Below, one piece after another: positions 23,301 through 31,448 of a stretch of 64,000 bases of DNA (positions are counted from its first letter, which is position 1; each line of letters opens with the position of its first letter). The translations under genes were made by a program, and so were the position numbers. Source of the stretch: Branchinecta lynchi (lineage: Eukaryota > Arthropoda > Branchiopoda > Anostraca > Branchinectidae); contig JAKZAP010000001.1 in NCBI GenBank assembly GCA_023053575.1, positions 15,826,849 through 15,890,848 on the forward strand, written 5' to 3'. The notes below the pieces were generated by a model that saw nothing but the letters and a program-made list of their open reading frames with translations, ran no database searches and had not been told where the DNA came from.

Positions 23301-26300
23301 CCACAACAAAAGAATATCGGAAAAAGGGACTAAATTGACTTTGCAGTCAGTTGAACTTTATCCTTTTCAATCGTAGACATCGTGACGGATGAAAACTTGG
23401 AACAATATCCTATATAATCTAGTTGGTATTATAAAGCTATCCGTAACTTTTCAGGATTAAAATACCATAGATGACACTATTAATTATTACGAAACTACCT
23501 TGTTTTACATTATCGTTTGTACCCGTTGCGAAAACAGTAAATCCTAGGATACAGCGAGAGACCATCGATACAAACTTTCTTACCGTCAGTTTTATATAAA
23601 TCGAATACAATGTGCAACAATTTGCACAAATTTCTAGCCCCTCGTTCACCGATTCTACTGACAAGTCCCTTTCCCGTGATAGACATCAAGTTCACCGGAT
23701 AAAAATAATGGGTACACCGGCTAGCAAAAGTTGCAAACCCCTCATCGCTGAAGATTTTTGTAGCATAACAGCCTATTATTACTGACAAGTCCCTTGCATG
23801 TCTTACAATTGGGAACCTAATTGTTCTTACCATCAAATGACAGGTACGCCAACTAGCGAAAGCTGCAAACCCCTCATTGCCGAAGATGATTATGAGCTAA
23901 CACTCGACTGCCGCGTACAAGTCCCCTACATGTCTCACAACTGGTATCACCTATTTTTGGTTTCAGTGTGTACCTTACTACTGAAGTTGTCAACCCCTTG
24001 AAACTTTCAAACTGGTGTATCTCATGAAGGAATTTGTTTACCAAAAAATGGATGACATATACTTTGATCAGCTCATCAGCGGCTATCGATTGCCGTCGAA
24101 AAAAAAAATTCTACCTGTCTTAGTTCAAAAGTTGACTTTTTTGCCGTAGGCCAACTTTCTAACGTCACCACTTAGAAAGGAGCAAAGGATAAGCTCTAGT
24201 TTCTTTAGCAATGAGAGAACTTCTAAAGTTTAAGAGGTACATCTGATACCATTTCTCTACCGCAAACCCAAGTGCAAAAAAACGAATGATAAACTCAGCT
24301 GAAATCGCGTACACAAATGGAACCAAATTGTTCTTACCATCGAATACACCGGAAACAAATAACAGGTACACCAACTAGCAAAAGCGGCAAACCCCTCATT
24401 ACCAAAGATGATTATGAGCCAACAGTCGACTGTTGCTTAAAAGTCCCCTACATGTCTCATAACAGGTATCGCCTATTTTTGGTTTCGTGTACCTTACTAC
24501 TGAAGTTGTCAACCCCTTTGAAATTTTCAAACTGGTGTATCTCATGAAGGAATTTTTGTACCAAAAAATGGATGACATATACTTTGATCAGCTCATCAAT
24601 GGCTATCGATTGCCGTCGAAAAAAAAATTCTACCTGTCTTAGTTCAAAAGTTGACTTTTTTGCCGTAGGCCAACTTTCTAACGTCACGACTTAGAAAGGA
24701 GCAAAGGATAAGCTCTAGTTTCTTTAGCAATGAGAGAACTTTTAAAGTTTAAGGGGCACATCTGATACCGTTACTCTACCGCAAACCCAAGTGCAAAATT
24801 TTTTTTTTATAAACTCAGCTGGAATCGTCGCAGACATGGACAGAAACAATAGATGGCAGCACTTTCGGACCCGTGGGAAAAAGCCACTTTTTTGTCTCTG
24901 TAGATTTTTCTATTTATCACTCAAAGAAGATATGTTGGCTGTGGGGCCGGGTAACTGCCGCATATATTTAACACTTATAGATTTTAGTCCATCTTCAATT
25001 TGAAACTGGTGCCTGCCTGCTAGCGTGCTAGAACGGAGCTTTCCACTCGAAAGCAGAAACATGGTTTGATGAAACGAAAGGTTCGCTACACAACTTGAGA
25101 TGGTCCTCTCCGACATAGGCTATACAACTCCACTTCACTTCGCAAACCGTAGGCTCTGGCTCGATGACAAGCAAAAACCATCCTTATTGGCCCCAGGCAA
25201 GAGTTCTACGGAGCTTTCCAAAATGTAATGTCATATTCATCAATCCGGCCTAAGGTCCACACTTTCCGTAAAAACCGCACAGGTTAGACCCTTCCCAGTT
25301 ACCAGGAATAAAATGAAATCGGAGTCATAGGAAAAAAAAAAAAAAAAAAAAAAAAAAAAACAGGACAAAACCAAAGTGTTGCTCTCGCAACACAATAAAT
25401 AGACCAAGTTTCAGCTTCGAACTTGACGTAGTTCGCAAGTTACTCCACAGAAACCAGTGGTAACCGAAAGTTAGCTCCGTCGTCTGCAGTTTTGCACTAA
25501 TAAATTTCATAGATTCCGTTACCAAGCTGGCTATGATCTTGGTCGTGGAAAGTATTACAGCATTGGATAGGCAGTAGAATTAATCTGAATTGTCATTTTT
25601 ATCTACTGACATGTCCCATGTAATTTTTTAGAATCTTGTGTTTCAGTTTTTAAAAGCAATAGGCTAGTCAGCTAGTGGACTGGTATTGATTTGCTCTGTT
25701 AAAGTGGAGATTCGTCGACTTGAAACGGAGTACATTTACAAGGCTATATTGGCAACAATCTTATGCAGGTGTACTAACTAAACGAACTTTTGTGAGTCTA
25801 AAGGGGTTTTCAAGCTGAACGCGAAGGTATGAAGTTACGTTATACAAAATTTATATGATTCTTTTATCGTTCCCTGCGATCATAATAACTCACCGGCACC
25901 GTCAGTAAGCCTAACCAGAAAACGAATAAAGAAGCCTTGTCGTTGAGCAGTCATTGTCGTGATGTGTGCTGATATAACCCCGATAGGCCACACAACTCGT
26001 TCATTTGAACCTTGACAAGGGGCGCGGTTGTTGAGTTATGAAACTGAAGAACCTTTTTTTCAGATTCTACCTCGGTCACTAATAGTCGGGAAGCTGCTGA
26101 ACATGCTCGTCACATCTGGAATGAACTCGCTCGTCGAACTGGTCCCGTATAGTTTGGTAAGTTGAAGACCCAAGTCTCCATATAAGGATATCCTTTTGTA
26201 ATATTAGGGCTTTTGCCGAAGAGGACCGGAAAAATCAGGGTAGTGGGAGCATAGGAATCCGTTGACTGCGATGCATTTCTAACCTTTAGCACAGAGGGCA

Positions 26301-29079
26301 CGATGGATTCTCTTGTTCTACTTTACCAAAGTTCTATAAAAATCATCCGAAGCCAGTACGTCCCGTGAAATACCGCCTTCGCGCCTCAAGAAGTTTTGAT
26401 AAATTTGGGCGTGGCTTAGCGAGGGTCAAATCGTGATCGTCGCGTCAGACAAACCGTGACTTTTGTGTGACATGCGTCAGACATACGTTTGCTTAAAGCA
26501 CAATGGACACTTCCAATGCTTTACTTTGTATTAAATGCTTCACAAATAAACATTTCCGACTTCCTTTAGAAGGCGCTACAAAAATCGGCCGTTTTTTGTT
26601 ATCCCTTGTCTTTACCTCTCTGGCATTTCGGCGACCCAAATCTTAGGAGCTGGGATATCGTGGCAGGAAATTCAAAAACTCCCAGCAATGCTTGATAGAA
26701 AAGGATATATTTGAGATGTCATCGAAGTCAAGCCGTAGATGCAGTTTACCTGATTGACAGTTTACGTTAAAGTGCCTATTAAAAGTTATCTTTGTGGAAT
26801 AGTGTTGTGAAGCTTGATTAGCTTGCTTTATTAAATGTACCAGAATATGCAATAAGCTTATAAAAAATAACATAAACAAATATCCTATTCAAATCTGAAT
26901 TATACAAGCTGATTTATGCGTAAAATAAATATCTACTAAGTATTATAAGAAACATCACTTTTATCTTTGTCCAAGCTAGTAAATTGAGCATGTACTAGCC
27001 CAAAAAATTACGCTTTGAAATATCACAGAGAGGAAACTGTTGAAAAAGCTGCTGATCTAGGGGGTAGGCATTGTTCCTAGGTTGTTACAGAGTGGGATTG
27101 GGGTAGTTTGATGTGCCCATTGAACTTTAACCAAATCTGCGTGCGCGGGTAATAGGATCGTACTTCTTTCCTGTATTAAAGCTAGGAAACCAAGTGCCTA
27201 CACATAAATACTCCTTGAGCCCAAGCTGACTGGGGAAACATATCGTCGCTGTTACGCATTAAGGGGTCAAGCGAGAGGTTTTGTGAAGTTAATGGTGCTA
27301 GGGCCATGAATCTTAGCTCCTGCATTAAATCTTTTAGAGACTTACGCTAAGCCGCTCCCGAGAGACATCATTTGCTCAAAAGATCTACGCGCCACGATAA
27401 CGGTCAATAACAGCTAAGCGAAAAAAAATATCAATAGTAGATTGAAAAAAAAAAAAAAAAAATCGAAAATGCTTCTTTCTTCTGTCCGCTGTAAAGTTAA
27501 GATGTTATTCGACATAAAAGTCATCAAGACGGTTGAAAAATGGATTTGTACAATCTTTTTATGGCACTTGCCTTCCGGCAAAGTGCCATATAGATTACTT
27601 TTCCGTCGGTCGGTCAGTTCGGTGTTTGCGAGTTAGGGTACTTTCAGATGCGCGAGGACGAGGAAACTTGGCAGGTATATTAGGGACCCGAACTAACTTG
27701 GAAATAGTCACTTGCTCGATCCGACGATTGTGGGGGGAGGGAGGGGAGCTGGAATCCGTTGATACGTCATTACGGAGTTAAGTTATCTCCAGGTGGGCTA
27801 CGACAATGAAACTTAGCAGGCAAATCAGGGACCCGAACAGATTAACCTTGAAATAGTCAACTTCCCGATCCGACCATCGTGAGGGAGTGGATGGAAGGGG
27901 AATCCGGAATCTCGAGGTACGTGTAACGTCCGTACGGGTGATCGGATGACAAATTGATTCGAGTGTTTAGTTATGTTTGGACGTAAAAGTCAAATTCGGC
28001 GTTCACGCTGTGAAAGTTACTTTTTAGAATTAAAAATCTACTCTACTCATAATGAAACTTGATATGTAGAAAGGCCACAGGTCTCGGAGGTCTCTTTTCA
28101 AGTTCGAGCCGGATACGATGAAGGTGGGGTGGGGGTCGGATCTGGAAACCTTGTGACACGCTTGGAGTGGAGCAATCGCAATGAAACTTGGTGGGAAGAA
28201 CAAAAACAAGCCCTGTGTACATCAGCGACTCAACAGACAAGATTCGGGCAATGGGGGGGGGGGGGGGGATTCCGGTGATCACAAGCTAAGGTGAAGGACG
28301 ACGAAACTTGACTTGAAAATTAGAGACTTGGCATGAAATAGTCAGTTCCCAGAACCGACCATCCCTTAAAGTACTAATCCTAACGGCAAAGTACAAAAAA
28401 TACTTTTGAGCAAAATATATATTTTCTTGCTCCCGATGACTTCATCATCATTTTTGCTCCACGAGTTCTGATTACAAATGTTCTCAACAAACCCACGAAT
28501 TCCTACTTTCATCCTCCGACCCAGTTTTGCAAATGCCATATGAGCTTCCAGCTCTTGTTTCTTATCTTGAACATTATGAAAAGTGTTGTTTGACCCCTTA
28601 ATGCGTGACAACGACGATATACTAAACAGTGGCTTAAAACGGAAAGCCAGCCCTTCTTTGCAAGGGTCCTCGTCCGGTTATTGCTGGATTGGAAGAAACG
28701 AAGAAGAAGGGGCTGAAATAACATGGTTGTCTTTCCATTAGCCATTGTTTAACATGTGCATACACTGGTAAGAAAAAGCCCCGTGGTCGCTGAATCTACA
28801 AAAGCTGTGGGCAGTTGGATATTCGGTTTGTGGGTTACAATATCGATGGGTTTTTTTTTACCAGTCCGATTTTTTTCTTTTGCCTGCAAGAGTTGTGAAA
28901 TATGTAAAAAGCCTACTGAATTTTCCCAGGTGGACACCGTCAATCGGAAGCTTCCTGATGTTATCCCTGCGAGTAATCTAGTTCGCCTTTACCAGTGTCA
29001 CACTCCTGACGGACGGGAAGGGGCAATCAAAGCCCTTTGCTCACAGAAGTCAGCATTACACTCACGAATTACGCTTTAA
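5188..29079 (+). CDS. MED24: Mediator of RNA polymerase II transcription subunit 24 (3' part, 11 exons)
   Basis: MED24 (TRAP100) is a tail-module subunit of the nuclear Mediator complex, which links DNA-bound activators to RNA polymerase II. The exons are 5188-5383, 10962-11088, 12286-12522, 15675-15832, 17309-17587, 18300-18389, 19611-19761, 21053-21198, 21544-21820, 26064-26156 and 28930-29079. All have AG/GT borders, and reading phase is kept at every junction, giving 633 residues and a TAA stop. Against my knowledge of human MED24 (989 aa) the segments align in order: QTGLLSED (human KQGLLSEA), FDISFLMLC at residues 169-177 (identical in human), a SLAVCA block, and a C-terminal LPDVIPASNLVRL matching human LQFMPFTTVSELV. 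The N-terminal third is outside the window or unrecognised in 1-5187. The gene is convergent with BLM. Confidence 0.92.
5384..7089. other. MED24 intron, with a possible inverted-repeat element at 5570-6062
   Basis: The intron runs to 10961. Within it, GGTGTTTTTCCGCG near 5573 and CGCGGAAAAACGCC near 6043 are inverted copies, and each is followed inward by related GTGGGCAACAC / GTTTGTGGGTCG sequence. This suggests a MITE-like element of about 490 bp. The remainder (6063-7089) shows nothing recognisable. Confidence 0.4.
7090..7205 (-). mobile_element. LINE 3' end with TTTA tail
   Basis: Read on the minus strand this is a gcgggtcacAAATAAATAAATAAAT tail preceded by CTCCGCTATTTTCG. The same AAAAAGCGGGTCATAAATAAAT end occurs at 15955-15985 on the plus strand, and a related one at 15285 on the minus strand. 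It is the extreme 3' end of a 5'-truncated non-LTR retrotransposon family. Confidence 0.6.
7222..9120 (+). repeat. F2 element, full-length copy with about 137-bp array
   Basis: The left end is AACAAGACCAAAGGTGTCGA followed by TGGGATCCCAAAAA. The right end is ACGTTTTGGGATCCCAAAAA at 9101-9120. Inside is an array whose TTTCCGGTTTTGGCCGG phrase recurs at about 7826, 7987, 8125, 8261 and 8398 and onward, so the unit is about 137 bp with some longer variants. It is followed by CAAGTTTCATCAAAATATC (8980s) and a GACGGACGGAC tract (9032-9068). The long frames in this block repeat with the unit (LLLLTNFPVLAGFRTN...) and are by-products of the repeat, not genes. Confidence 0.85.
9181..10456 (+). repeat. 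F2 element, second tandem copy
   Basis: It begins 60 bp after the previous copy with the same left end, and its first 450 bp are nearly identical to 7222-7670, including small details such as TCTACCTATCTATACC. It carries fewer 137-bp units and ends with a short GACGGACGGACGGAC tract (10382-10400) and the TTTTGGGATCCCAAAA palindrome at about 10438-10453. The pair looks like one element duplicated in tandem, then contracted. Confidence 0.85.
10457..10961. other. MED24 intron 3' end
   Basis: No element ends are seen. A frame from 10779 runs through the following acceptor but does not match MED24 upstream of 10962, where the frame that does match begins. I treat it as intron. Confidence 0.5.
10962..11088 (+). 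CDS. MED24: MED24 exon
   Basis: It follows cgaatctttcag and precedes gtacgg. One base completes a Lys codon with the previous exon, then 42 codons follow. The product ends MSLADSLLRTLDDESKKQ, matching human EPTVTNILKTMDADHSKSP. The first half is a polar, Ser-rich linker, as in the human protein. Confidence 0.85.
11089..11649. other. MED24 intron, nothing recognised
   Basis: No coding similarity, RNA gene or element terminus was seen in this part of the intron. Confidence 0.4.
11650..12264 (+). mobile_element. 5'-truncated CR1/L2-like LINE with ATTC tail
   Basis: The frame 11700-11981 reads like the end of a non-LTR reverse-transcriptase polyprotein: MYKHYNEVLPQCFSQYF, then HGTRSSQLIRRP and RSRFSIRHVGPLVWEGL, a pattern typical of CR1/L2/Rex-type ORF2 C-termini. 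A 3' UTR follows, then AATAAACCC and (ATTC)n at 12246-12264. The RT core is absent. It sits directly in front of the next MED24 splice acceptor. Confidence 0.8.
12286..12522 (+). CDS. MED24: MED24 exon with FDISFLMLC signature
   Basis: Acceptor acttctag, donor CAG/gtaagt, 79 codons in phase 0. The product LDVLTKILSSCNTLEIV...LPQFTARFVRLNE...FDISFLMLCYICQNYG aligns with the human block ending FDISFLMLCHVAQTYG. This is the best-conserved exon of the gene. Its last 133 bp and the adjoining 94 bp of intron are duplicated immediately downstream. Confidence 0.95.
12390..12843 (+). repeat. Perfect 227-bp tandem duplication across an exon-intron border
   Basis: The block starting CGCTTCGTCCGTC at 12391 recurs at 12618 and runs to TATCGTCTTTGC at 12840 with no difference that I can see. 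The second copy holds the 3' 133 bp of the MED24 exon, its splice donor and 94 bp of intron. It lacks the 5' part of the exon and any acceptor of its own, so it should be a dead copy. Confidence 0.95.
12844..13035. other. Short MED24 intron stretch
   Basis: Unique-looking intron between the exon duplication and the next F1 element; nothing recognised. Confidence 0.4.
13036..14762 (+). repeat. F1 element, full-length with two internal arrays
   Basis: The left end keeps only the second hairpin arm (CAAGTGCCATATA at 13040), followed by a GTCCGTCTGTCC tract and the GAAACTTGGCAGGCATATC unit. A degenerate array of about 140-bp G-tract units fills to about 14110. A second array of four units of 117-129 bp (CCCTTAAAGTGCGCATCTTAA at about 14182, 14303, 14421, 14550) leads to the right end CCATCTGAGCTTTTAGCCCT at about 14732. 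A piece of the TIR element described at 62360 (ATTTTATTAGAGCTATAT, GGCAAGGGTCCTCTTC) lies nested at 13855-13955. Confidence 0.75.
14763..15284. other. MED24 intron, nothing recognised
   Basis: No element ends, RNA gene or exon could be supported here. Confidence 0.4.
15285..15560 (-). mobile_element. LINE 3' end fragment
   Basis: On the minus strand the sequence ends CTCCGCTTTTTAAATGGTGG, then GTCAGAAACAAAT and (TTAC)n, the same style of 3' end as the fragment at 7090. The frame inside shows no RT motif, so this is probably 3' UTR. Confidence 0.5.
15675..15832 (+). CDS. MED24: MED24 exon
   Basis: Acceptor tattttcag, donor gtaagt. There are 52 codons plus two bases. The product contains SRTFFCDWAQDHL and YMDQLLAQFLGSEMDP, matching human VPFFETWMQTC and VESLVALLNNSSEMKL. 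It lies between two LINE 3' ends in opposite orientation. Confidence 0.9.
15890..15990 (+). mobile_element. LINE 3' end with AAAT tail
   Basis: TTACGCAAAAAGCGGGTCAT is followed by (AAAT)n and an A-rich run. It is the same 3' end as the fragment at 7090 but on the opposite strand. Only about 100 bp are recognisable. Confidence 0.6.
16430..16695 (-). repeat. tRNA-derived SINE-like fragment
   Basis: On the minus strand a pol III A-box-like TGGTTAGCGCGTTGG (16658-16672) lies only a few bases from a B box GGTTCGATTC (16643-16652). A real tRNA would have an anticodon arm between them, so this is a tRNA-like head with that arm missing, as in some SINEs. The body down to about 16430 has no A-tail that I can place. 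Low-moderate confidence. Confidence 0.35.
16696..17308. other. MED24 intron, nothing recognised
   Basis: No homologous exon or element terminus seen. Frames here are short and on both strands. Confidence 0.4.
17309..17587 (+). CDS. MED24: MED24 exon
   Basis: Acceptor gtctttcag, donor AG/gtaggg. The first base completes a Pro codon. The product contains RWPDQCTQATFVIKEILIAW and TSLAVCAAVYLANRYQ, matching human KWHEACLSISAAILEILNAW and CSLAVCAVAWLVAHV. This helical-repeat region is well conserved. Confidence 0.93.
17588..18299. other. MED24 intron, nothing recognised
   Basis: No repeat or exon identified. Confidence 0.4.
18300..18389 (+). CDS. MED24: MED24 short exon
   Basis: Acceptor cgctttgcag, donor gtaatc, 90 bp. 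It reads LALMSMVISKLITEV then KQLATTITS, aligning with human VVIMNSILERMCADVLQQTATQIKFPS. Phase fits the exons on both sides. Confidence 0.85.
18390..19610. other. MED24 intron, nothing recognised
   Basis: A 136-codon frame at 19116-19526 has a hydrophobic Leu/Phe-rich stretch but no family match and no splice context. I treat it as intron. Confidence 0.4.
19611..19761 (+). CDS. MED24: MED24 exon
   Basis: Acceptor cgtgttgcag, donor AAG/gtaaga. The product has SLDELFVSCWTQAV, VDHSSIATFDALLATAG and WFVSEILK, matching human PIKEVLTDIFAKVLEKGWVD, SRSIHIFDTLLHMGG and YWFCNNLIKELLK. Confidence 0.93.
19940..20115 (-). repeat. F1-related right-end fragment
   Basis: GAGCTTGAAGCTCAAATGAC followed by ACTTGTAAGGCTTGG and AAACCC-type CCTTGAGATAAGAATGATGA is the reverse complement of the right end of the F1 copies at 14600-14762 and 28440-28560. 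The rest of that element is missing here. Confidence 0.6.
20116..21052. other. MED24 intron, nothing recognised
   Basis: No repeat family seen elsewhere in the window and no exon was found. Confidence 0.4.
21053..21198 (+). CDS. MED24: MED24 exon
   Basis: Acceptor cggttttacag, donor TG/gtaagc, 48 codons plus two bases. The product ACLSESHCLDNQRALEVAFS...IPELLESKAEVW aligns with human LLKETRKEHTLRAVELLYSI...LPGLLTDSSKW. Confidence 0.88.
21544..21820 (+). CDS. MED24: MED24 exon, variable basic linker
   Basis: Acceptor tctttccag, donor AAG/gtacgc, 92 codons after one split base. It opens DVMEQLAGPTGEHAVHLIIS (human SLMDPPGTALAKLAVWCAL). It then becomes an Arg/Lys/Asp-rich low-conservation stretch, like the KKRHREDIEDY region of the human protein, and ends in a helix ILHMFESMQRLIETKK. 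Confidence 0.85.
21921..22264. mobile_element. MITE-like element with arms of about 140 bp
   Basis: The left arm starts CTACACTGCCAGAAGTTTCA at 21921. The right arm ends TGAAACTTCTGACAGTGCAG at 22264. Both arms run inward through matched ACACAAGGATGCG, TGTTTGTTGAAACC-type and GCATTGCCGGGAAGAG / CTCTTCCTGGCAATGC blocks, leaving a short loop near 22070-22110. No frame of note lies inside. Intron of MED24. Confidence 0.85.
22318..22412. repeat. Cluster of GTTGC stem-loops
   Basis: It holds CGTTGCCGGGGCAACG, then GTGTTGCGGCAAC and GTGTTGCGAGAGCAACAC, followed by TTTGGTTTTGT. The last hairpin plus TTTGGTTTTG recurs at 25366-25392 (inverted) and near 39391-39412, so it is the terminus of another dispersed family (F3). 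Confidence 0.65.
22500..24830 (+). repeat. Block of tandem segmental duplications
   Basis: The piece 22500-22960 (AATATCGGAAGAAGGGAATA) recurs at 23306-23755. The piece around 23040-23250 (GCAAACTCCTCATTGCCGAA) recurs at about 23840-24020 and 24365-24560. The piece 24020-24330 recurs at 24560-24810. Copies differ at a few percent and by small indels. Repeat spacing is about 800 bp, then about 520 bp. No gene is seen. The last part merges into the dispersed repeat below. Confidence 0.85.
24560..25330 (-). repeat. Dispersed repeat, inverted relative to 41840-42490
   Basis: Blocks such as CTAGAGCTTATCC / GGATAAGCTCTAG, AGCCTACGG-type CCGTAGGCTCTGGCTCGA and CTCCGACATAGGCTATACA match the reverse complement of 41840-42490 in the same order. 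It ends at ATGAAATCGGAGTCATAGG next to a 30-base A run. Confidence 0.75.
25331..25395. repeat. A30 tract plus F3 hairpin end
   Basis: About thirty consecutive A, then GGACAAAACCAAAGTGTTGC and TCTCGCAACAC. The A run may be a retroposition tail or simple repeat expansion. The hairpin matches the F3 end at 22395. Confidence 0.6.
25396..26063. other. MED24 intron, nothing recognised
   Basis: No repeat end or exon identified before the acceptor cctttttttcag. Confidence 0.4.
26064..26156 (+). CDS. MED24: MED24 exon (small)
   Basis: Strong acceptor with a T-run and donor TTG/gtaagt. It gives 31 residues in phase 0, SLIVGKLLNMLVTSG followed by LVELVPYSL, consistent with the helical region LNRVLANLFLLISSI of human MED24. 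Similarity is weaker than for other exons, but phase and position fit. Confidence 0.65.
26157..26493. other. MED24 intron, nothing recognised
   Basis: Short unique-looking stretch before the inverted repeat copy. Confidence 0.4.
26494..27130 (+). repeat. Dispersed repeat, copy 2 of an inverted pair
   Basis: It is the reverse complement counterpart of 1730-2394. The small frame MDTSNALLCIKCFTNKHF begins at 26513 but is shifted by an indel after about 30 codons relative to copy 1. Confidence 0.75.
27560..28560 (+). repeat. F1 element, full-length short copy
   Basis: Left hairpin TATGGCACTTG (27560-27570) and AAGTGCCATA (27581-27590), a TCCGTCGGTCGGTC tract, then the GAGGAAACTTGGCAGG unit, a few G-tract units and one unit of the CTTAAAGTACTAATCCTAAC array. 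The right end is AATGCCATATGAGCTTCCAG then CTCTTGTTT. At 1.0 kb it is a short version of the 1.7-2.8-kb copies, differing mainly in array length. Confidence 0.85.
28930..29079 (+). CDS. MED24: MED24 terminal exon
   Basis: Acceptor attttcccag, 49 codons, then TAA. It reads VDTVNRKLPDVIPASNLVRL and ends GREGAIKALCSQ...RITL, aligned with the last residues of human MED24 (FMPFTTVSELVKVS ... LGRQVAAKAIAAL). No AATAAA is obvious in the next 150 bp, so the poly(A) site is not placed. Confidence 0.8.
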   Translation: MDTVNRKLPDVIPASNLVRLYQCHTPDGREGAIKALCSQKSALHSRITL

Positions 29080-30796
29080 TTTATGTGTTTTTTATGTATT
29101 TTTAATGCCTTTTATATTAACATACGTGAATCGTGAATTGGTCGAGTTTTTAGGATCACGGACTGATCAATGACAAAAGGGAACGGATTAGGGGGTTGAC
29201 AAGACCCCCCCCCCCCCCAAAAAAAAAAAAAAACAACAACAAAAAAACATTGTGAATCAGGATATTTTTATTAGTTTTCGGATTGGGTGGATAATTCCGT
29301 CTGAGTCCAGCAGCTTCTTTGTCTAATTCGACGGGGTGTAAGAAGTTTTATATGTTTACTTTGGTTTCCGGCCGCGAGATAATAGTATCCAGGGATAGTT
29401 GAGTCTACGCATAGTAGTCCTAAACGCTATCAGTTTCCTTTCATATATCCGGCGAAACCTCTACTGAGATGTAGTTTGGGATCGAGCCCTTTGGTCTTGT
29501 TCTTGGTCGGCCTTCTTTTGAAGCCACAGTCAGTTTAGAATGAAGCCACCAGTCTGCAGTCTTATCCCAGCACCTTCTCGACTACTTGGACGAAAATGCG
29601 ATTTTTATTTATATGTCGAATAAAAAAAAACATGAAATTAGTCGATACTAAACAAAACTGACCGGAAGAGTACAGTTTTTAAAGAAAAAAATACCCGGCT
29701 GCTGCAGTGAACGACTGCCGAATAACTCCTGATCGGCTTTTCTGATGTGTGGAACGCCGTTGGTCGTAGTTCAGAAGAAGAGTGTACTCTTCAGGTACTC
29801 TTTGCTCAAGCAGGAAATTCCACGCCCATGTCTGCAACGGAGATCATAATTACTATAGAGATATGCGGGCACTTGCATCAAAAATCAGTTACGTCAGAAA
29901 TAGCCCATTATCAACATGTCGGAACTCCTTCATATAGCGCTATCTGAGAGAAGCGTGAAATCGTGCTAAAAAAACGTCACTACCAGTGTTGCCACTCGAC
30001 CCTCGACGCTTCGCGGCGCCGGCCTCGTGAAAACTCGGTATTTTCGCAGTATCCTCGAACCAAAATGCGAAATAATTTGCGATATGCCAGAATGAAGCTT
30101 TTTTACATTTTTGGGAGAATGTGTAAAAAAATTAGAGTTTGGCCGACCAGGGCTGAGATTCAACAGTCTAGTTACACATCACTTGTTCGCCTGGTAGGCC
30201 TGAAAACCCGATTACGAATGCGTTACTTCGTTTGTCTGCTATCCACAGATAATCGATTTCATCGAATGAACTTATTCTTTCGGATTTGTGGTACCTCAAT
30301 GTGCCTGTCCCTCTATGCTTGAAATATTTACCAACCACAAAGGTAAGCCATTGCCGAAAAATAAACTAAGAATGGTAGATTCCTTGCAAGACCTATCTTA
30401 ACAGCATCTTCCTACTTTCTTCAGCCGTGACTTGTGCGGGATTAGCGCCTTTAGCCCTGGAGAGGCAGACCTCTTGTGGAATTCAAGTTCTGCGCGTCTT
30501 GGTGAGTTTTGAGTTGTCGTGCAAGCAGCGCACATTCTGAACGTTATTATACTAAAGCCTTGGGTAAAAAATACAAAATCCCTTATATGGGTCAAAATAT
30601 TTCAGCGTGTACAAATATCAGATGTAAAAATAAGCAGCCTTTTCAGTTGAATTTGACGTTTTGTTTCTGGAGTGGTATATAGCTGTTTCCGAACCGCTTC
30701 GAGGGGTTGCTGGAAGTGTTTGGGCATGGGGGGGGGACGACCTCAAATATACGACTGGCTTATGTTTGGCATTTATACAGATCAGAAACAATAGAT
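29080..30796. other. Intergenic stretch between MED24 and the F1 element
   Basis: It holds a C16/A14 junction at 29203-29233 and a patch at 30180-30350 that resembles 59540-59690 (ATTTGTGGTACCTC shared). There is also one exon-like segment, 30425-30501, bordered by ttcttcag and gtgagt and reading RDLCGISAFSPGEADLLWNS. I cannot tie that segment to a gene. Confidence 0.4.
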
Positions 30797-31448
30797 AACA
30801 AGAGCTACGAGCTCATATGGCACTTGTTAAGAGTAGGTGGTGTTAGAGGCGAGAAAGTGAGTCTGAGCATTTTTCCGAGAATTCCGATACCCTCCCCACC
30901 GTGCCCGGACCCGGTCCAGACCCTAAAATATGTCATCTAAGGCAGACACTCGTTTAACCCCTATGCGAGCCACATCTTTTCCGGGACTCCCCCCTACTAT
31001 GGCAGAATACGACTCGGACATAAACTAACATCTCTTCTCCCCGTCCATCAAGTTTAACTCGAATCGGAGCATATCTGAAAATTTCCAGTTCCTTTCATCC
31101 TCCTTCTACCTTGGTCGGATCCGGTTCGGACGCCAAATGACAAATCTAGGCCGCATACACTTGGTACTGTCCAAGTTGCATTCCATCCTGCCAATCCGTT
31201 TGGTTTTTATGCATGTCAAAAGTTCCCCCCCCCCCCCTCCAACCATGGCCGCATGGGTTCGTACACATGCTTTGCATATCTAGGTCATCAGTTTTTATCA
31301 CCCATAAAGTTTCACTTGAATCGGACCATTTTTTCGCAACCTACGGAAGTCAGTAATTTCCGGATTCCCCTCCCTCTACTCCCTGAAAAGTGGTCGGATC
31401 CAGGAACGGAAGTCTTCCTAGAGCATTGTGTCGGGTCCTTAAGTCTAT

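Noticed and set aside
29963..30322. 119-codon frame in the intergenic interval
   Set aside because: Part of it lies in a dispersed repeat also seen at 59540-59690 where the frame is not kept.
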